NCBI GenBank assembly: GCA_934234215.1
Contig: CAKQHB010000023.1
Span: forward strand, 1 to 49,391
Source: an uncultured Cuneatibacter sp.
GTDB lineage: Bacteria > Bacillota > Clostridia > Lachnospirales > Lachnospiraceae
Direction of reading: 5' to 3'
Length of the DNA: 49,391 nucleotides
The notes below the pieces were generated by a model. That model did no database searches, was not told the origin of the DNA, and saw nothing but the letters and a program-made list of their open reading frames with translations. Positions 1 through 8,394 of the stretch are shown here, in pieces. The position numbers were made by a program, and so were the translations under genes. Numbering within the stretch: position 1 is the first letter of the stretch; each line of letters starts with the position of its first letter.

Positions 1-1343
1 TGCCGATCCAGAGTGTCTTTAACATCCTGAAATATATCAACCTGTTTACCTATCTGAATGCGTCCGGACTGTACATGCCGTATCTGAATGTAAATCTGTT
101 TGGTTATCCAGTACACAACCGCACATTGGCGGTGGCAGCGCTTCCAGTTTTAATCATCGCGGGAAGCGCGGTGCAGCTTTGTCGCATGTCTTTGAAAGTG
201 CATTGGAAGAGCGGATGGCTGGCAGGATGGATCGACCGGCTTCGTGCAAAGACAGACCGGGTGCTGTCCGGTGCAGTTGTCGGTGTCAGCGAATGGTACA
301 AGGCATTTGTCATTAAGAAAGGATTCTTGATTCTGATTTTGCTATGCATCGTTGTCTTTTCAATATGGCCGGTGTTTGGAAAAGTTCCGACCTACACAAA
401 ATCAACATTTGAGCTGATGCTGGAAGAGTGGGAAGGACCGGTCGGTGCGGAATCCGATGCTAAGATTGCTGCGGAAGTGGCGGATCTTGACCAGGCGTAT
501 GCGGCATATGCAGAAAAAGAAGAAGCCTACCGCAATGGCAATTTATCCGACTATGAATACGACATTGAAACGGCACTGATGAATGGTGTGAATAATCGCT
601 ATACCGCAGTTCAGGATGTGCTGGGTCGAGTGGAGCAATTAAAGCAGCTGCAGTCAAGAGGCATTACCGGCTGGCTGTTGAATTATCACTATGTCATGGC
701 GCTGTTTTTGGATGAGAACTCGCAGAAATGGGTTGGACTGCTTGGAATCGTGTTTGTCGTTCTGTTTTGCGGTGGTATTTACGCAGAAGAGTGGGATACC
801 GGAACGATTGAATTGCTGCGGGGTACAAAAAAAGGACGTTTAGAGGTGGCGCTTCGCAAGGAACGGCTGGCAACACTGCTTGCATTTGTGACGTTTCTCC
901 TTATCTATGGAACGGAGTTTTACAGTGTGATGCGTACCTATGGTGTGACCGGACTATATGCACCGATGCAGTCTGTAATCTGGTTTTACAACTCAGACTG
1001 GCATCTGTGCATGTGGCAATACCTGTTACTGATTGGTGCACTGCGTTTTCTCCTTTTGTGGACGACAGCACAGGTGACGCTTTTAATCTCAGTCTTGATT
1101 CGAAGAAGTATTTTGAGCACCGCAGTCAGTGTCCTTTTTGTAGCAGGAACATCCGCCATCTGGTGCGCCGGAGTGGATATTTTTGAACGGATGAGTCTGG
1201 CGAGATATGCGATCGTTGTGTGGAGACTGCAGGAAGGCGGTTTCTGCGGCATTGCACCTTTTATTCCGTATTTGGTGATCTTTTTGATTGGAGTTGGATG
1301 TGCAGTTTTGGCGGGAACTGTCTGGATCAGAAACAGAAAGTGA
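1..1343 (+). CDS. ABC-2 type transporter permease, 5'-truncated by the window edge
   Basis: Membrane subunit of an ABC transporter of the ABC-2 (drug/antibiotic export) kind. The reading frame is open from base 3, and the codons before the first ATG (base 75) read as ordinary protein, so the real start lies outside the window. About 446 residues are visible. Counting from that ATG, hydrophobic spans lie near residues 20-37, 84-101, 221-237, 268-285, 315-345, 349-367 and 396-416. A charged, Ala/Glu-rich extracytoplasmic segment (about 125-185) separates the second and third spans. The stretch EEWDTGTIELLRGTKKGR after the third span resembles the cytoplasmic loop of ABC-2 permeases. The ATPase gene follows 4 bases after the stop, which fixes the role. 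The substrate cannot be told; an exporter is more likely than an importer because no binding protein is seen. Confidence 0.8.
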   Translation, partial: PIQSVFNILKYINLFTYLNASGLYMPYLNVNLFGYPVHNRTLAVAALPVLIIAGSAVQLCRMSLKVHWKSGWLAGWIDRLRAKTDRVLSGAVVGVSEWYKAFVIKKGFLILILLCIVVFSIWPVFGKVPTYTKSTFELMLEEWEGPVGAESDAKIAAEVADLDQAYAAYAEKEEAYRNGNLSDYEYDIETALMNGVNNRYTAVQDVLGRVEQLKQLQSRGITGWLLNYHYVMALFLDENSQKWVGLLGIVFVVLFCGGIYAEEWDTGTIELLRGTKKGRLEVALRKERLATLLAFVTFLLIYGTEFYSVMRTYGVTGLYAPMQSVIWFYNSDWHLCMWQYLLLIGALRFLLLWTTAQVTLLISVLIRRSILSTAVSVLFVAGTSAIWCAGVDIFERMSLARYAIVVWRLQEGGFCGIAPFIPYLVIFLIGVGCAVLAGTVWIRNRK

Positions 1344-1347
1344 TGGG

Positions 1348-2094
1348 ATGCATATGGAACTGAGAATCGAACATTTGACGAAAAGCTATGGCGAAAAAGT
1401 GGCATTGAATGATTTTACGGTGACGTTATCCGAAGGTCTGTATGGGCTTTTGGGACCGAATGGAGCCGGAAAGAGCACGCTGATGAAACTGCTGACGGAC
1501 AGCATCACCCGGACAAAGGGGGATATCTGGTTTGACGGAGAAGATGTTCTGAAACTGGGGCGAAAGTACCGCAATGAGATCGGATATATGCCGCAGCAAC
1601 AGGGACTTTATGAGTCGTTTTCCGGAAGAGCCTTTCTGAAGTATATGGCAGATCTGAAGGATATTCCGAAGAAACAGGCAGCAAAGCAGATCGAAGAATT
1701 GCTGGAGATCGTCAATTTGCAGCAGGACGCACACCGGAAGTGTGGAAAATATTCCGGCGGTATGAAACAGCGATTGTTATTGGCACAGGCACTTCTTGGA
1801 GATCCAAAGATTTTGCTATTGGACGAGCCGACCGCCGGATTGGACCCGGAAGAACGAATCCGTCTGCGCAATTACATTCATGAATTGGGAAAGAATCGGA
1901 TTGTGTTGCTTTCGACGCACATTGTTGCAGATGTAGAGACGATTGCCGATCAGGTAATTTTGATGAAAGATGGGAGCATCAAAAAGATGGGAACACCGAC
2001 AGCACTGATGGAGGAAGTCACGCCATATATTACAGAACCAGTGACTGGAAGAATCAGTCTGGAGGATGTATATCTGTATTACATCAAACAGTGA
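1348..2094 (+). CDS. ABC transporter ATP-binding protein
   Basis: Cytoplasmic ATPase partner of the upstream permease. The 248 residues carry a complete nucleotide-binding domain: Walker A GPNGAGKST (36-44), Q-loop MPQQQ (81-85), signature YSGGMKQ (135-141), Walker B ILLLDE (155-160) and the switch histidine in STH (191). The short C-terminal tail is typical of CcmA/DrrA-type exporter ATPases. ATG at 1348 or 1354 is chosen over the in-frame ATG at 1288 because 1288 lies deep inside the permease gene and adds residues foreign to the family. The ribosome site is weak (a G-rich stretch just before the ATG), so coupling to the preceding stop codon is likely. No clear terminator follows. Confidence 0.9.
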   Translation: MHMELRIEHLTKSYGEKVALNDFTVTLSEGLYGLLGPNGAGKSTLMKLLTDSITRTKGDIWFDGEDVLKLGRKYRNEIGYMPQQQGLYESFSGRAFLKYMADLKDIPKKQAAKQIEELLEIVNLQQDAHRKCGKYSGGMKQRLLLAQALLGDPKILLLDEPTAGLDPEERIRLRNYIHELGKNRIVLLSTHIVADVETIADQVILMKDGSIKKMGTPTALMEEVTPYITEPVTGRISLEDVYLYYIKQ

Positions 2095-2263
2095 TTATGA
2101 TTTTTGCAAATCAATGCCGGAAATCACATGTGAGAGCGCTGCGTGTAACTATTCGCTAAACTCATGTTTAACGCAGAGTTATTAAGAATTCGCAGTATTG
2201 CGCTCAAATTTCACCAAAATAAGCTATACATGTGTACGTTAGCAAATTAATCAGAATTCCTAT
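2095..2263. other. Intergenic gap between convergent genes, one imperfect hairpin
   Basis: AT-rich spacer between the ABC operon and the rhomboid gene, which converge here. The only structure seen is an imperfect hairpin at 2146-2181 (outer TAACT/AGTTA, inner TAAAC/GTTTA around TCAT). No U-tract follows it on either strand, so it is not a convincing intrinsic terminator. Confidence 0.3.
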
Positions 2264-2842
2264 TCACATATCTTCTGATTTTTTGTTCATGCGGTATCCC
2301 ACGATTGCCCCCACAATGCCGCCAACAATATGCGCCATGTTAGAGATGTTATCCTGCACGGTAATACCCTCATAAATCTGCTGTCCGAGAAAGACAACTG
2401 CAACCAGCAGAAAACTCAGCGGAATCTCATTCTGCTTAAAACCAGTAAATGAGGTCAGCAAAATAAAGGCAAATACAACACCGCTGGCACCGCACAGTCC
2501 CACACCGGAGAACAGAAGAAAGTTTACCAGAGCCGTCACAATTGCAGTAATCGCAATCACTTCTGCGATTTTCTTAGAGCCGTATTTCTCCTCTAACATC
2601 GGTCCCAGCAACAAAAGATAGCTGGCATTTCCGATAAAATGCGCCCAGTTTGCATGTCCGAACACATGAGTAAACATCCTCAGATACGTCAGCGGATTTT
2701 TCAGTGAGCTGCGATACGTCACGAATAACAGCGATGTGATCTTCCCATCGCTCACGATTCCAAGCAGCGTTGCAAGAAAGCAGACGAGCAAAAAACCCAG
2801 TACCACCGGTGCATTGATCGTAATTCGAAATTTTCTTTTCAT
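2264..2842 (-). CDS. Rhomboid family intramembrane serine protease
   Basis: Polytopic membrane protein of 192 residues, predicted to cleave transmembrane substrates inside the bilayer. The rhomboid marks are present: an HAN motif (63-65) in the L1/TM2 region, nucleophile Ser120 in GASG (118-121), and the partner His171 in the last helix, followed by small-residue packing (GGIVGAIVG). It is a six-helix core with no extra domain. The start is uncertain: two adjacent ATGs (2845 and 2842) are the likely starts, and in-frame codons further upstream give a charged sequence unlike the family. The Shine-Dalgarno AAGGGAG (about 2867-2873) is some 21 bases away, separated by a GCGGCA/TGCCGC hairpin (2849-2865). 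It is the last gene of the lgt unit or is separated from it by a terminator-like hairpin. The substrate is unknown. Confidence 0.88.
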   Translation of the reverse strand: MKRKFRITINAPVVLGFLLVCFLATLLGIVSDGKITSLLFVTYRSSLKNPLTYLRMFTHVFGHANWAHFIGNASYLLLLGPMLEEKYGSKKIAEVIAITAIVTALVNFLLFSGVGLCGASGVVFAFILLTSFTGFKQNEIPLSFLLVAVVFLGQQIYEGITVQDNISNMAHIVGGIVGAIVGYRMNKKSEDM

Positions 2843-2848
2843 CATCAG

Positions 2849-2876
2849 GCGGCAAGCTCTGCCGCTCTCCCTTCTT
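2849..2876 (-). promoter_or_regulatory. Shine-Dalgarno separated from the start codon by a hairpin (rhomboid gene)
   Basis: On the minus strand AAGAAGGGAGA is followed by a 6-bp stem GCGGCA/TGCCGC with a 5-base loop, and 3 bases later by ATG. The linear spacing is too long for initiation. Folding the stem would bring the ribosome site to a normal distance. This decides in favour of the 2845 or 2842 start and is a possible point of translational control. Confidence 0.4.
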
Positions 2877-2893
2877 TTTGTAGCGCTCGATAG

Positions 2894-2926
2894 CAAAATA
2901 GGACAGGTAGTGATTACCTGTCCTAT
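2894..2926 (-). terminator. Intrinsic-terminator-like hairpin after lgt
   Basis: A perfect 12-bp stem (ATAGGACAGGTA with TACCTGTCCTAT, loop of 5) starts 10 bases after the lgt stop codon. The minus-strand 3' side reads only TTTTGC, so the U-tract is short. It may act as a partial terminator or attenuator between lgt and the rhomboid gene. Confidence 0.6.
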
Positions 2927-2935
2927 ACTGTATAC

Positions 2936-3715
2936 TCAGTTCTCTTCTGTCTTCTCAGAAGCATTCTTCGGATATTTTTTTGTACAGTACAGATAAACGG
3001 CGATTCCAACCGCCAAAATAAAGATGGCAATGAACTGGGATGTCGAAAGAGCACCCACACTGCCCCGGGGGTCTCCGCGGAAGCACTCCAGGAAAAACCG
3101 TCCGATACTGTACAGGATCAGGTACATTCCGGCTACCTGACCATCTGACTTCGCCTTCTTTGCAACAACCAGAAGGATTGCAAAATTCAAAAAGTCTGCG
3201 ACAGAAGACATAATCTGCGTCGGAATCAATGACACACCGTTCGGCGCAAAGGGGGATTCCTGAAATGTGATGGAAAACCAGGAATCCGTCTCTCTGCCGT
3301 AGCAGCATCCTGACATCAGGCAGCCAAGACGTCCGAATGCCTGTGCCAGTGCGATAGATGGCATCACCAGATCAAAGTACTTGACAAATACCAGCTTTTT
3401 CTTCCGACAATACAGATATCCAGTCAAAATACCGAGGATGATTCCGCCGTAAACAACAAATCCATCTGAGAAGTGCCACAAAATCGACGGATCCTTCAGG
3501 ATCTGCGGGAACTCCACGATGTAATACATCAGTTTTGCACCGATAATTCCGCCGATCAGACACCAGATTCCAAGATTAAATACCTGATCTGCGTTCAGCC
3601 CTTTTCCCGGTGCCCGCTTCTCCGCAACAAGAAATGCCAGCACAACGCCAATGGCGATCATCAGACCGTAACCATACACGGTAAAAGGACCAATATGAAA
3701 AAACTCTACTTTCAT
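2936..3715 (-). CDS. lgt: Prolipoprotein diacylglyceryl transferase
   Basis: Transfers diacylglycerol from phosphatidylglycerol to the lipobox cysteine of prelipoproteins, the first step of lipoprotein maturation, in the cytoplasmic membrane. The 259 residues show the expected seven-helix layout. The signature around Arg129 reads FGRLGCLMSGCCYG (127-140), the Cys-rich form common in Clostridia. Further marks are HFSDGFVVYGG (81-91) and a C-terminal GRFFLECFRGDPRG (205-218). The start overlaps the stop of the upstream kinase-like gene by ATGA, so the two are translationally coupled. Substrates in this window include the lipoproteins at 11424 and 35206, and LspA, the next enzyme of the pathway, is encoded at 5369. 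A short acidic tail follows the last helix. Confidence 0.95.
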   Translation of the reverse strand: MKVEFFHIGPFTVYGYGLMIAIGVVLAFLVAEKRAPGKGLNADQVFNLGIWCLIGGIIGAKLMYYIVEFPQILKDPSILWHFSDGFVVYGGIILGILTGYLYCRKKKLVFVKYFDLVMPSIALAQAFGRLGCLMSGCCYGRETDSWFSITFQESPFAPNGVSLIPTQIMSSVADFLNFAILLVVAKKAKSDGQVAGMYLILYSIGRFFLECFRGDPRGSVGALSTSQFIAIFILAVGIAVYLYCTKKYPKNASEKTEEN

Positions 3716-4341
3716 GCTTTCTGATTCCGTTCTTTTAATTTAATGTATTCCAGAATCAGGTCGATCGCACCCTCAAATCCGACCTTGCTGCTGTTGATGC
3801 AAAGGTCATAGGATGCTGCATCTCCCCACTTCTTGGAGGTAAAATAGTTGTAGTAGTTGGCACGCTTTTTATCTGCCTTTGCCATCACATCCTTTGCTTT
3901 CTCCTGTGTGATGCCGCGAAGCTCGGAAATACGCTTTGCCTTCTCCTCCGGATCACCGGTGATGAAGATGCTGATGTGATTCGGATAATCTGCCAGTGCA
4001 TAGTCTGCACAACGGCCGATAATGACACAGGACTCTCTCAGCGCGAGATTCTTGATCGTATCAAACTGTGCCAGAAAAATCTTATGGTTGATCGGAAGCT
4101 GCGGCTGTCCGAAGTTTCCAACAGCGTATGTATCCATGACGGTAGAAAACAGAAAGCTGTTGTTTGGCTTCTCATCGTAAGACTCAAACAGCTCTTTGCA
4201 CATACCGCTCTCTTTTGCGGAAAGGGTCAAAAGTTCTTTGTCATAGTAGCGGATACCAAGACGCTCTGCAAGCATCTCACCAATATGATGACCTCCGCTG
4301 CCATTTTCACGACCGATTGTAATTACCAGATTACCATTCAT
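3712..4341 (-). CDS. Cytidylate kinase-like P-loop protein
   Basis: Member of the AAA/cytidylate-kinase-like family, proteins with the nucleoside monophosphate kinase fold whose substrate is generally unproven. In its 209 residues the P-loop is GRENGSGGHHIG (10-21), a conserved VIIGRCADY lies at 107-115, and a lid-like basic segment ends in KKRANYYNYF (158-167). True Cmk proteins have a different P-loop context, so a classical CMP kinase function is not claimed. The start has a strong ribosome site (AAAGGAGG, 7 bases before ATG). It is the first gene of a two-gene unit with lgt. Two TATACT motifs lie in the 98-base upstream gap (4389-4394 and 4412-4417), but neither has a good -35 partner. 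Confidence 0.8.
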   Translation of the reverse strand: MNGNLVITIGRENGSGGHHIGEMLAERLGIRYYDKELLTLSAKESGMCKELFESYDEKPNNSFLFSTVMDTYAVGNFGQPQLPINHKIFLAQFDTIKNLALRESCVIIGRCADYALADYPNHISIFITGDPEEKAKRISELRGITQEKAKDVMAKADKKRANYYNYFTSKKWGDAASYDLCINSSKVGFEGAIDLILEYIKLKERNQKA

Positions 4342-4439
4342 AAAGAGACCTCCTTTTCATCAAGGCAAACCTTTTTCTCTCTATATTTAGTATACCCGAT
4401 TTATCGAAAAAAGTATAGGGGATTTTTTCGCATTTCGCA

Positions 4440-5372
4440 TTAAACCCGTTTTCGAAGCTTTTCCAGCATGTTTTCCAGATAGGCTGGTAGTGGTGCCTCA
4501 AATTCCATATAAGCGCCGGTAGACGGGTGTACAAAGCCCAGAAGGCCTGCATGCAGACACTGGCCCTGCAATCCCGCTACGCTGATGCCTGCAAGCTTTC
4601 CGGATGCCGGTCCGTACACCTGATCGCCCACAAGCGGATGTCCGATGGATGTCATGTGCACACGGATCTGATGTGTTCTGCCCGTCTCCAAACGGCAGGC
4701 GATCCACGTACAGTCCCCAAAACGCTCCAACACCCGGTAATGGGTCACCGCATGTCTGCCGTCCGGAACGATCGCCATCTTCTTTCGGTCTGAGGGATTT
4801 CTGCCGATGGGCTTATCCACGATACCCGAGTCTTCTTTGATGTTTCCATATACAAGAGCGCGATACTCTCTTGTGATGGAATGCTCTTTCAGCTGTGCTG
4901 CAATGCAGTTGTGTGCCCGGTCATTTTTGCAGGCAATCAAAATGCCTGTCGTATCCATGTCGATGCGGTGAACGATGCCCGGACGCAGACTGCCGTTAAT
5001 ACCGGATAGGTCCGTACAATGCTCCATCAGACCATTAACTAACGTGCCGGTGTAATGTCCCGGTGCAGGGTGCACCACCATTCCCTTCGGCTTATTTACA
5101 AGGATCACATCGGAATCTTCATATACAATGTCCAGATCCATCTTTTCCGGCAGGATCTCCGGCACGGTCGCCTCCGGGATCTGCAGCCACACCACATCTC
5201 CGGCAACAAGGCGCGTACTTGCCTTGACTGCTTTTCCATTCAGCGTCACGGCATTTTGCTTCCACAGCTTTTGAATGTAGGATCTGGATAAGTCTTCCAT
5301 GACTGCGGACAGATATTTGTCCAGACGTTCTCCCTCATACTCTTCCTCTACAAGAAATGTTGTCTCAGTCAC
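4440..5372 (-). CDS. rluD: RluD-type 23S rRNA pseudouridine synthase
   Basis: Isomerises uridine to pseudouridine in structured RNA, probably in 23S rRNA. The 310 residues hold an N-terminal S4 RNA-binding domain (about 13-60) and the RsuA/RluA-type catalytic domain. The catalytic Asp is D138 in HRIDMDTTG (family form HRLDxxTSG). RTHQIR (232-237) and the following GHPLVGD are conserved. The start is GTG, overlapping the lspA stop as GTGA, with AAAGGAG 8 bases upstream. In Bacillus the counterpart YlyB also directly follows lspA, so the pairing is conserved. RluD, RluC and YlyB cannot be separated from sequence alone. It is the last gene of this cluster and no clear terminator follows. Confidence 0.9.
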   Translation of the reverse strand: MTETTFLVEEEYEGERLDKYLSAVMEDLSRSYIQKLWKQNAVTLNGKAVKASTRLVAGDVVWLQIPEATVPEILPEKMDLDIVYEDSDVILVNKPKGMVVHPAPGHYTGTLVNGLMEHCTDLSGINGSLRPGIVHRIDMDTTGILIACKNDRAHNCIAAQLKEHSITREYRALVYGNIKEDSGIVDKPIGRNPSDRKKMAIVPDGRHAVTHYRVLERFGDCTWIACRLETGRTHQIRVHMTSIGHPLVGDQVYGPASGKLAGISVAGLQGQCLHAGLLGFVHPSTGAYMEFEAPLPAYLENMLEKLRKRV

Positions 5373-5881
5373 TGTTTTTTCTCCTTTTTTCCGGATAAGA
5401 AATTCAAATCGTCATCTTTGTACACAAACAGGATCAGAACAAATGCCAGAATCGCGCTGCAGGTTACATAAATATCTGCCACATTAAAGATTGGAAAATC
5501 GATCAGCGAAAAATACAGAAAATCAACGACATAGTGGTGAGAAACCCGGTCAATGAAATTGCCGAATGCTCCGGCCAAAATTCCAATGCCGCAGATCCGC
5601 AGCCAAACGTATTTTTTATCTGTGGGCATCTTCCATAACACCACCAGAATCGCAATACTGAGCACGATCGTAATGATGTAAAACAGCCAGTGCTGGTTCT
5701 GCAGCAACCCAAATGCTGCTCCGTTGTTCTCCAGATAACGCAGTTCAAATACACCGGGGATCAGCACCTTCGGTGCATCTTTCAGAAAGGAAACTGCCAA
5801 AATCTTTGTCAACTGGTCCAGCACTACAAGAAGCGCCGTCACAATCAGAGAGATTACAAAAGTGCCTGCGTGTTTTTTCAT
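5369..5881 (-). CDS. lspA: Lipoprotein signal peptidase (signal peptidase II)
   Basis: Aspartic protease of the membrane that removes signal peptides from lipidated prolipoproteins after Lgt. The 170 residues hold four membrane spans and the conserved boxes LDQLTK (21-26), ENNGAAFG (51-58), GNFIDR (107-112), VVDF (118-121) and FNVAD (132-136). The catalytic aspartates are expected to be D120 and D136. The second of two close ATGs is preferred because it overlaps the aroB stop as ATGA and lies 7 bases after GGGG; the other ATG, 6 bases earlier, is too close to it. The lysine-rich C-terminus is ordinary for the family. It is coupled to rluD downstream. Confidence 0.95.
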   Translation of the reverse strand: MKKHAGTFVISLIVTALLVVLDQLTKILAVSFLKDAPKVLIPGVFELRYLENNGAAFGLLQNQHWLFYIITIVLSIAILVVLWKMPTDKKYVWLRICGIGILAGAFGNFIDRVSHHYVVDFLYFSLIDFPIFNVADIYVTCSAILAFVLILFVYKDDDLNFLSGKKEKKQ

Positions 5882-6972
5882 ACGCATACCCCTACTTCCC
5901 GAAGTGCCTGCTCCATCTCCTGAAATGTTACAGTGCGGTCGATCTCCGCATTTCCGATGCTCTGCAGCAGAATAAACTTCACGACACCTGCTTCCATCTT
6001 TTTGTCATTGCGCACATCCGACAGGACTGCTTCTGCATTCAGATTGGAAACCGATACCGGCAGATCCAGCTTCGCAAATGCATCCCGGATGCGGTTAAAT
6101 TCTGCTTCTGTGATCAGACCTCGCTTTCTGGAAATCACAGCCGATGCGACACAGCCGATGGACACGCACTCCCCGTGATACAGGGAAAATCCAGCCTGCT
6201 TTTCAATCGCATGTCCCAGCGTATGTCCCATATTTAAGATGGCACGAACGCCCTTTTCGGTGGGATCTTCCTCTACTACATCCCTCTTAATGCGGCAGCT
6301 TACCGCGATCATCTCTTCCAGTGCTTCCGGATTTCGATCTAAGATGTCCTGTATGTGCGTCTCAATCCACTCCAAATAAGCAGCATCTCGAATCAGCGCA
6401 TGCTTGACGATCTCGCCCATGCCGGACAGATAGATGCGGCGGTCTAACGTCTGCAGCGTGGAAAGGTTCATGTATACGAGACGAGGCATCTTAAACGCAC
6501 CCACCATGTTCTTATAACAGCTGAAATCTACACCAGTCTTTCCACCGATGGAGCTGTCCACCTGCGCCAGAAGCGTTGTAGGCACCTGAATAAAATCAAT
6601 GCCCCGCAGATAGGTTGCCGCGGCAAATCCGGTCAGATCACCCACAACACCGCCACCCAGCGCTACCAGCAGATCTCTCCGCTCAAAATGCGCCTGAATC
6701 AGCGTCTCGTACAGATCCCGCACCGTGTCCAGATTTTTGTGAGCCTCTCCAGCGGGCATCACAAAGGAAATCAGCTCACTGCTGACTGTTTTCAGTTCCT
6801 TTTCCAGTGCGTCCAAATGAAGCGGTGCCACATGGCTGTCTGTCACAATGCAGATTCTGCGGTTTTCCAGCTGCAGGCTGCGAAGCTCCTCTGCGATCCG
6901 GTCAAAGCTGTGTTCCAGACAGATATCATAGATTGTTGTACCATTTTGATGAACATGTATTCTCTGAGACAT
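5878..6972 (-). CDS. aroB: 3-dehydroquinate synthase
   Basis: Converts DAHP to 3-dehydroquinate, step two of the shikimate pathway, using NAD and a divalent metal. The 364 residues show the GGGVVGDLTGF nucleotide-binding loop, VPTTLLAQVDSSIGGKTGVD (20 residues) and the metal-binding NMGHTLGHAIE, all intact. ATG at 6972 is chosen over the ATG at 6990: the codons after 6990 contain the ribosome site AAAGGAAG, and 6990 would overlap the upstream stop. No other aro genes are nearby. In many Firmicutes the slot between ylmH and lspA holds divIVA and ileS, so its presence among division and lipoprotein genes is a rearranged context. It is probably co-transcribed with ylmH and lspA. Confidence 0.95.
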   Translation of the reverse strand: MSQRIHVHQNGTTIYDICLEHSFDRIAEELRSLQLENRRICIVTDSHVAPLHLDALEKELKTVSSELISFVMPAGEAHKNLDTVRDLYETLIQAHFERRDLLVALGGGVVGDLTGFAAATYLRGIDFIQVPTTLLAQVDSSIGGKTGVDFSCYKNMVGAFKMPRLVYMNLSTLQTLDRRIYLSGMGEIVKHALIRDAAYLEWIETHIQDILDRNPEALEEMIAVSCRIKRDVVEEDPTEKGVRAILNMGHTLGHAIEKQAGFSLYHGECVSIGCVASAVISRKRGLITEAEFNRIRDAFAKLDLPVSVSNLNAEAVLSDVRNDKKMEAGVVKFILLQSIGNAEIDRTVTFQEMEQALREVGVCV

Positions 6973-6986
6973 ACTTGATCTTCCTT

Positions 6987-7742
6987 TCATTCATAAAAAT
7001 AAATCAGAACGGAAATGCGTCCTTTTTTCGTCAGATTTCGAACTTCCTGCAGGCGGAACTTTCCATAGCCGCGCACAGAGATCACATCCTGCTCTTTTAC
7101 CGGCGCGGATGCTGATGTGCACAATCTGCTGTTGACGTACACCTTTTCTCCGTTAATCAATCCTCCCAGCGTTCCTCTGGATGCATGGATCGCAGCGGCC
7201 GCCACGCAGTCCAGACGCAGAGATGCCACCGATGCGGAAATCTCCCGAAACTTTGGCTCATAGGAGAGTGTCGCCTCCACCCCGATCTCACAGGAAACAC
7301 TCGTGTGGCGGATGCGCACCAGCTCCGAGACGATCAGATCACTCACCGAAGGCTGACAGATGCACTGGCATCCATCTGCACTCACCAAAAGATCGCCCAC
7401 CTTGCTGCGGTCAATTCCCAGATTCAACAGAGCACCCAGGTAATCTCTGTGAGTCAGCTCCTCCGCAAACTTTGCACTGCGGGGTGAGATCCGTACAATA
7501 CACAAAGGAGCTGGGTTCAGAAACTCAGCTCCAAGTGGTGAAAACTCCATTCGTTTTCGCTCCGCCATCTCATATCCGCCCTGCCAGCTCACGGAAACAG
7601 GGGGTAATTCTTTTTCGAAACTGTGTACAAATGCCTGTTCGCTCAGATTTAGAAAATCACTGCTCTGAGGAATATCCCGCCGGTAACACGCTCTGGCGAG
7701 ATCAAGAATATGATTTTTTAAAATTTGCTCTTCTTTTGTCAT
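6987..7742 (-). CDS. ylmH: YlmH-type RNA-binding protein with S4 domain
   Basis: The YlmH family carries a C-terminal S4 RNA-binding domain. Bacillus YlmH binds the ribosome and has been linked to rescue of stalled large subunits; that is family knowledge. In these 251 residues the family hallmark LTHRDYLGALLNLGIDR (97-113) is clear, followed by KVGDLLV. The S4 domain begins near residue 180 (SLRLDCV) and ends the protein. The start codon is only 2 bases after the sepF stop, and no Shine-Dalgarno is visible before it, so translation probably depends on ribosomes finishing sepF. It sits in the ylmE-sepF-ylmH order known from Bacillus, but without ylmG. Confidence 0.9.
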   Translation of the reverse strand: MTKEEQILKNHILDLARACYRRDIPQSSDFLNLSEQAFVHSFEKELPPVSVSWQGGYEMAERKRMEFSPLGAEFLNPAPLCIVRISPRSAKFAEELTHRDYLGALLNLGIDRSKVGDLLVSADGCQCICQPSVSDLIVSELVRIRHTSVSCEIGVEATLSYEPKFREISASVASLRLDCVAAAAIHASRGTLGGLINGEKVYVNSRLCTSASAPVKEQDVISVRGYGKFRLQEVRNLTKKGRISVLIYFYE

Positions 7743-7744
7743 AA

Positions 7745-8314
7745 TTACAGAGAAAGATTCAGTGAGTTGGCATCAATGCTGTCGTTGATCATCTCAATGA
7801 AATCACCGGACAAATCGATGTAATGCGGGGTTGCAATAAAGATCTTGTTTGAGATACGCTGCAGGCGTCCACCCATCGTATAGCAGGCACCGCCGGTAAA
7901 ATCAATGATTCGCTGCGCATCGTTCGTGTTCACACCTTCCAGATTCAGGACAACCGCATCGCCCTCGATCAAAAGATCCACGATTTCGTCCAGCTCATCT
8001 GCCGAACGTGCCACGATCATGTGTACTTTGTACTTACTGGAATCTCTACGCTCATTTTCCATCGTCGATGTATCACGGCTGCTGCGGAACGTCTTGCGAC
8101 GAGGTCTCTCCTTTGCAGGAGCCGCATCCTCCTCTTCTACAGAATCAAACAGATCGTCTTCCTCATTCTTTTTCTTGTGGGAAAAGAAACTATGCTTTAC
8201 AGGCTCCTCTTCCTCATCTGCGTCATCGGTATCAGTATATTCATCTTCATCCAGGTCCTCATCATACGGAACATTCAAACGCATCGCACCCAGAAACTTA
8301 TCCATCATTCCCAT
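7745..8314 (-). CDS. sepF: Cell division protein SepF
   Basis: Membrane anchor of FtsZ that bundles protofilaments at the septum. The 189 residues contain an N-terminal amphipathic helix (MGMMDKFLGAMRL), a long acidic and Ser/Arg linker (about 17-90), and the C-terminal SepF domain with VHMIVARSADELDEIVDLL and the GGACYTMGGRLQRI stretch. The linker is longer than that of Bacillus SepF (about 150 residues in total). The ATG is fixed by GGAGG 8 bases upstream; an upstream in-frame extension is Cys-rich and lacks a ribosome site. The neighbours yggS and ylmH match the Bacillus division cluster. An 80-base gap separates it from yggS. Confidence 0.95.
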   Translation of the reverse strand: MGMMDKFLGAMRLNVPYDEDLDEDEYTDTDDADEEEEPVKHSFFSHKKKNEEDDLFDSVEEEDAAPAKERPRRKTFRSSRDTSTMENERRDSSKYKVHMIVARSADELDEIVDLLIEGDAVVLNLEGVNTNDAQRIIDFTGGACYTMGGRLQRISNKIFIATPHYIDLSGDFIEMINDSIDANSLNLSL

Positions 8315-8394
8315 GTTACTATCCTCCACTCCTATGTCATGTCTGCATCTGCAGGCTGGCATTTTGCCGTCTTTTTCGGCAGGAAAGCTGTTTT

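Noticed and set aside
1288..1347. In-frame ATG at 1288 as start of the ABC ATPase
   Set aside because: It lies inside the permease coding sequence, and the 20 extra residues do not resemble ATPase N-termini.
4389..4417. Two TATACT boxes upstream of the cytidylate-kinase-like gene as a promoter pair
   Set aside because: Neither has a reasonable -35 at 16-18 bases. Possible, but too weak to list as a promoter.
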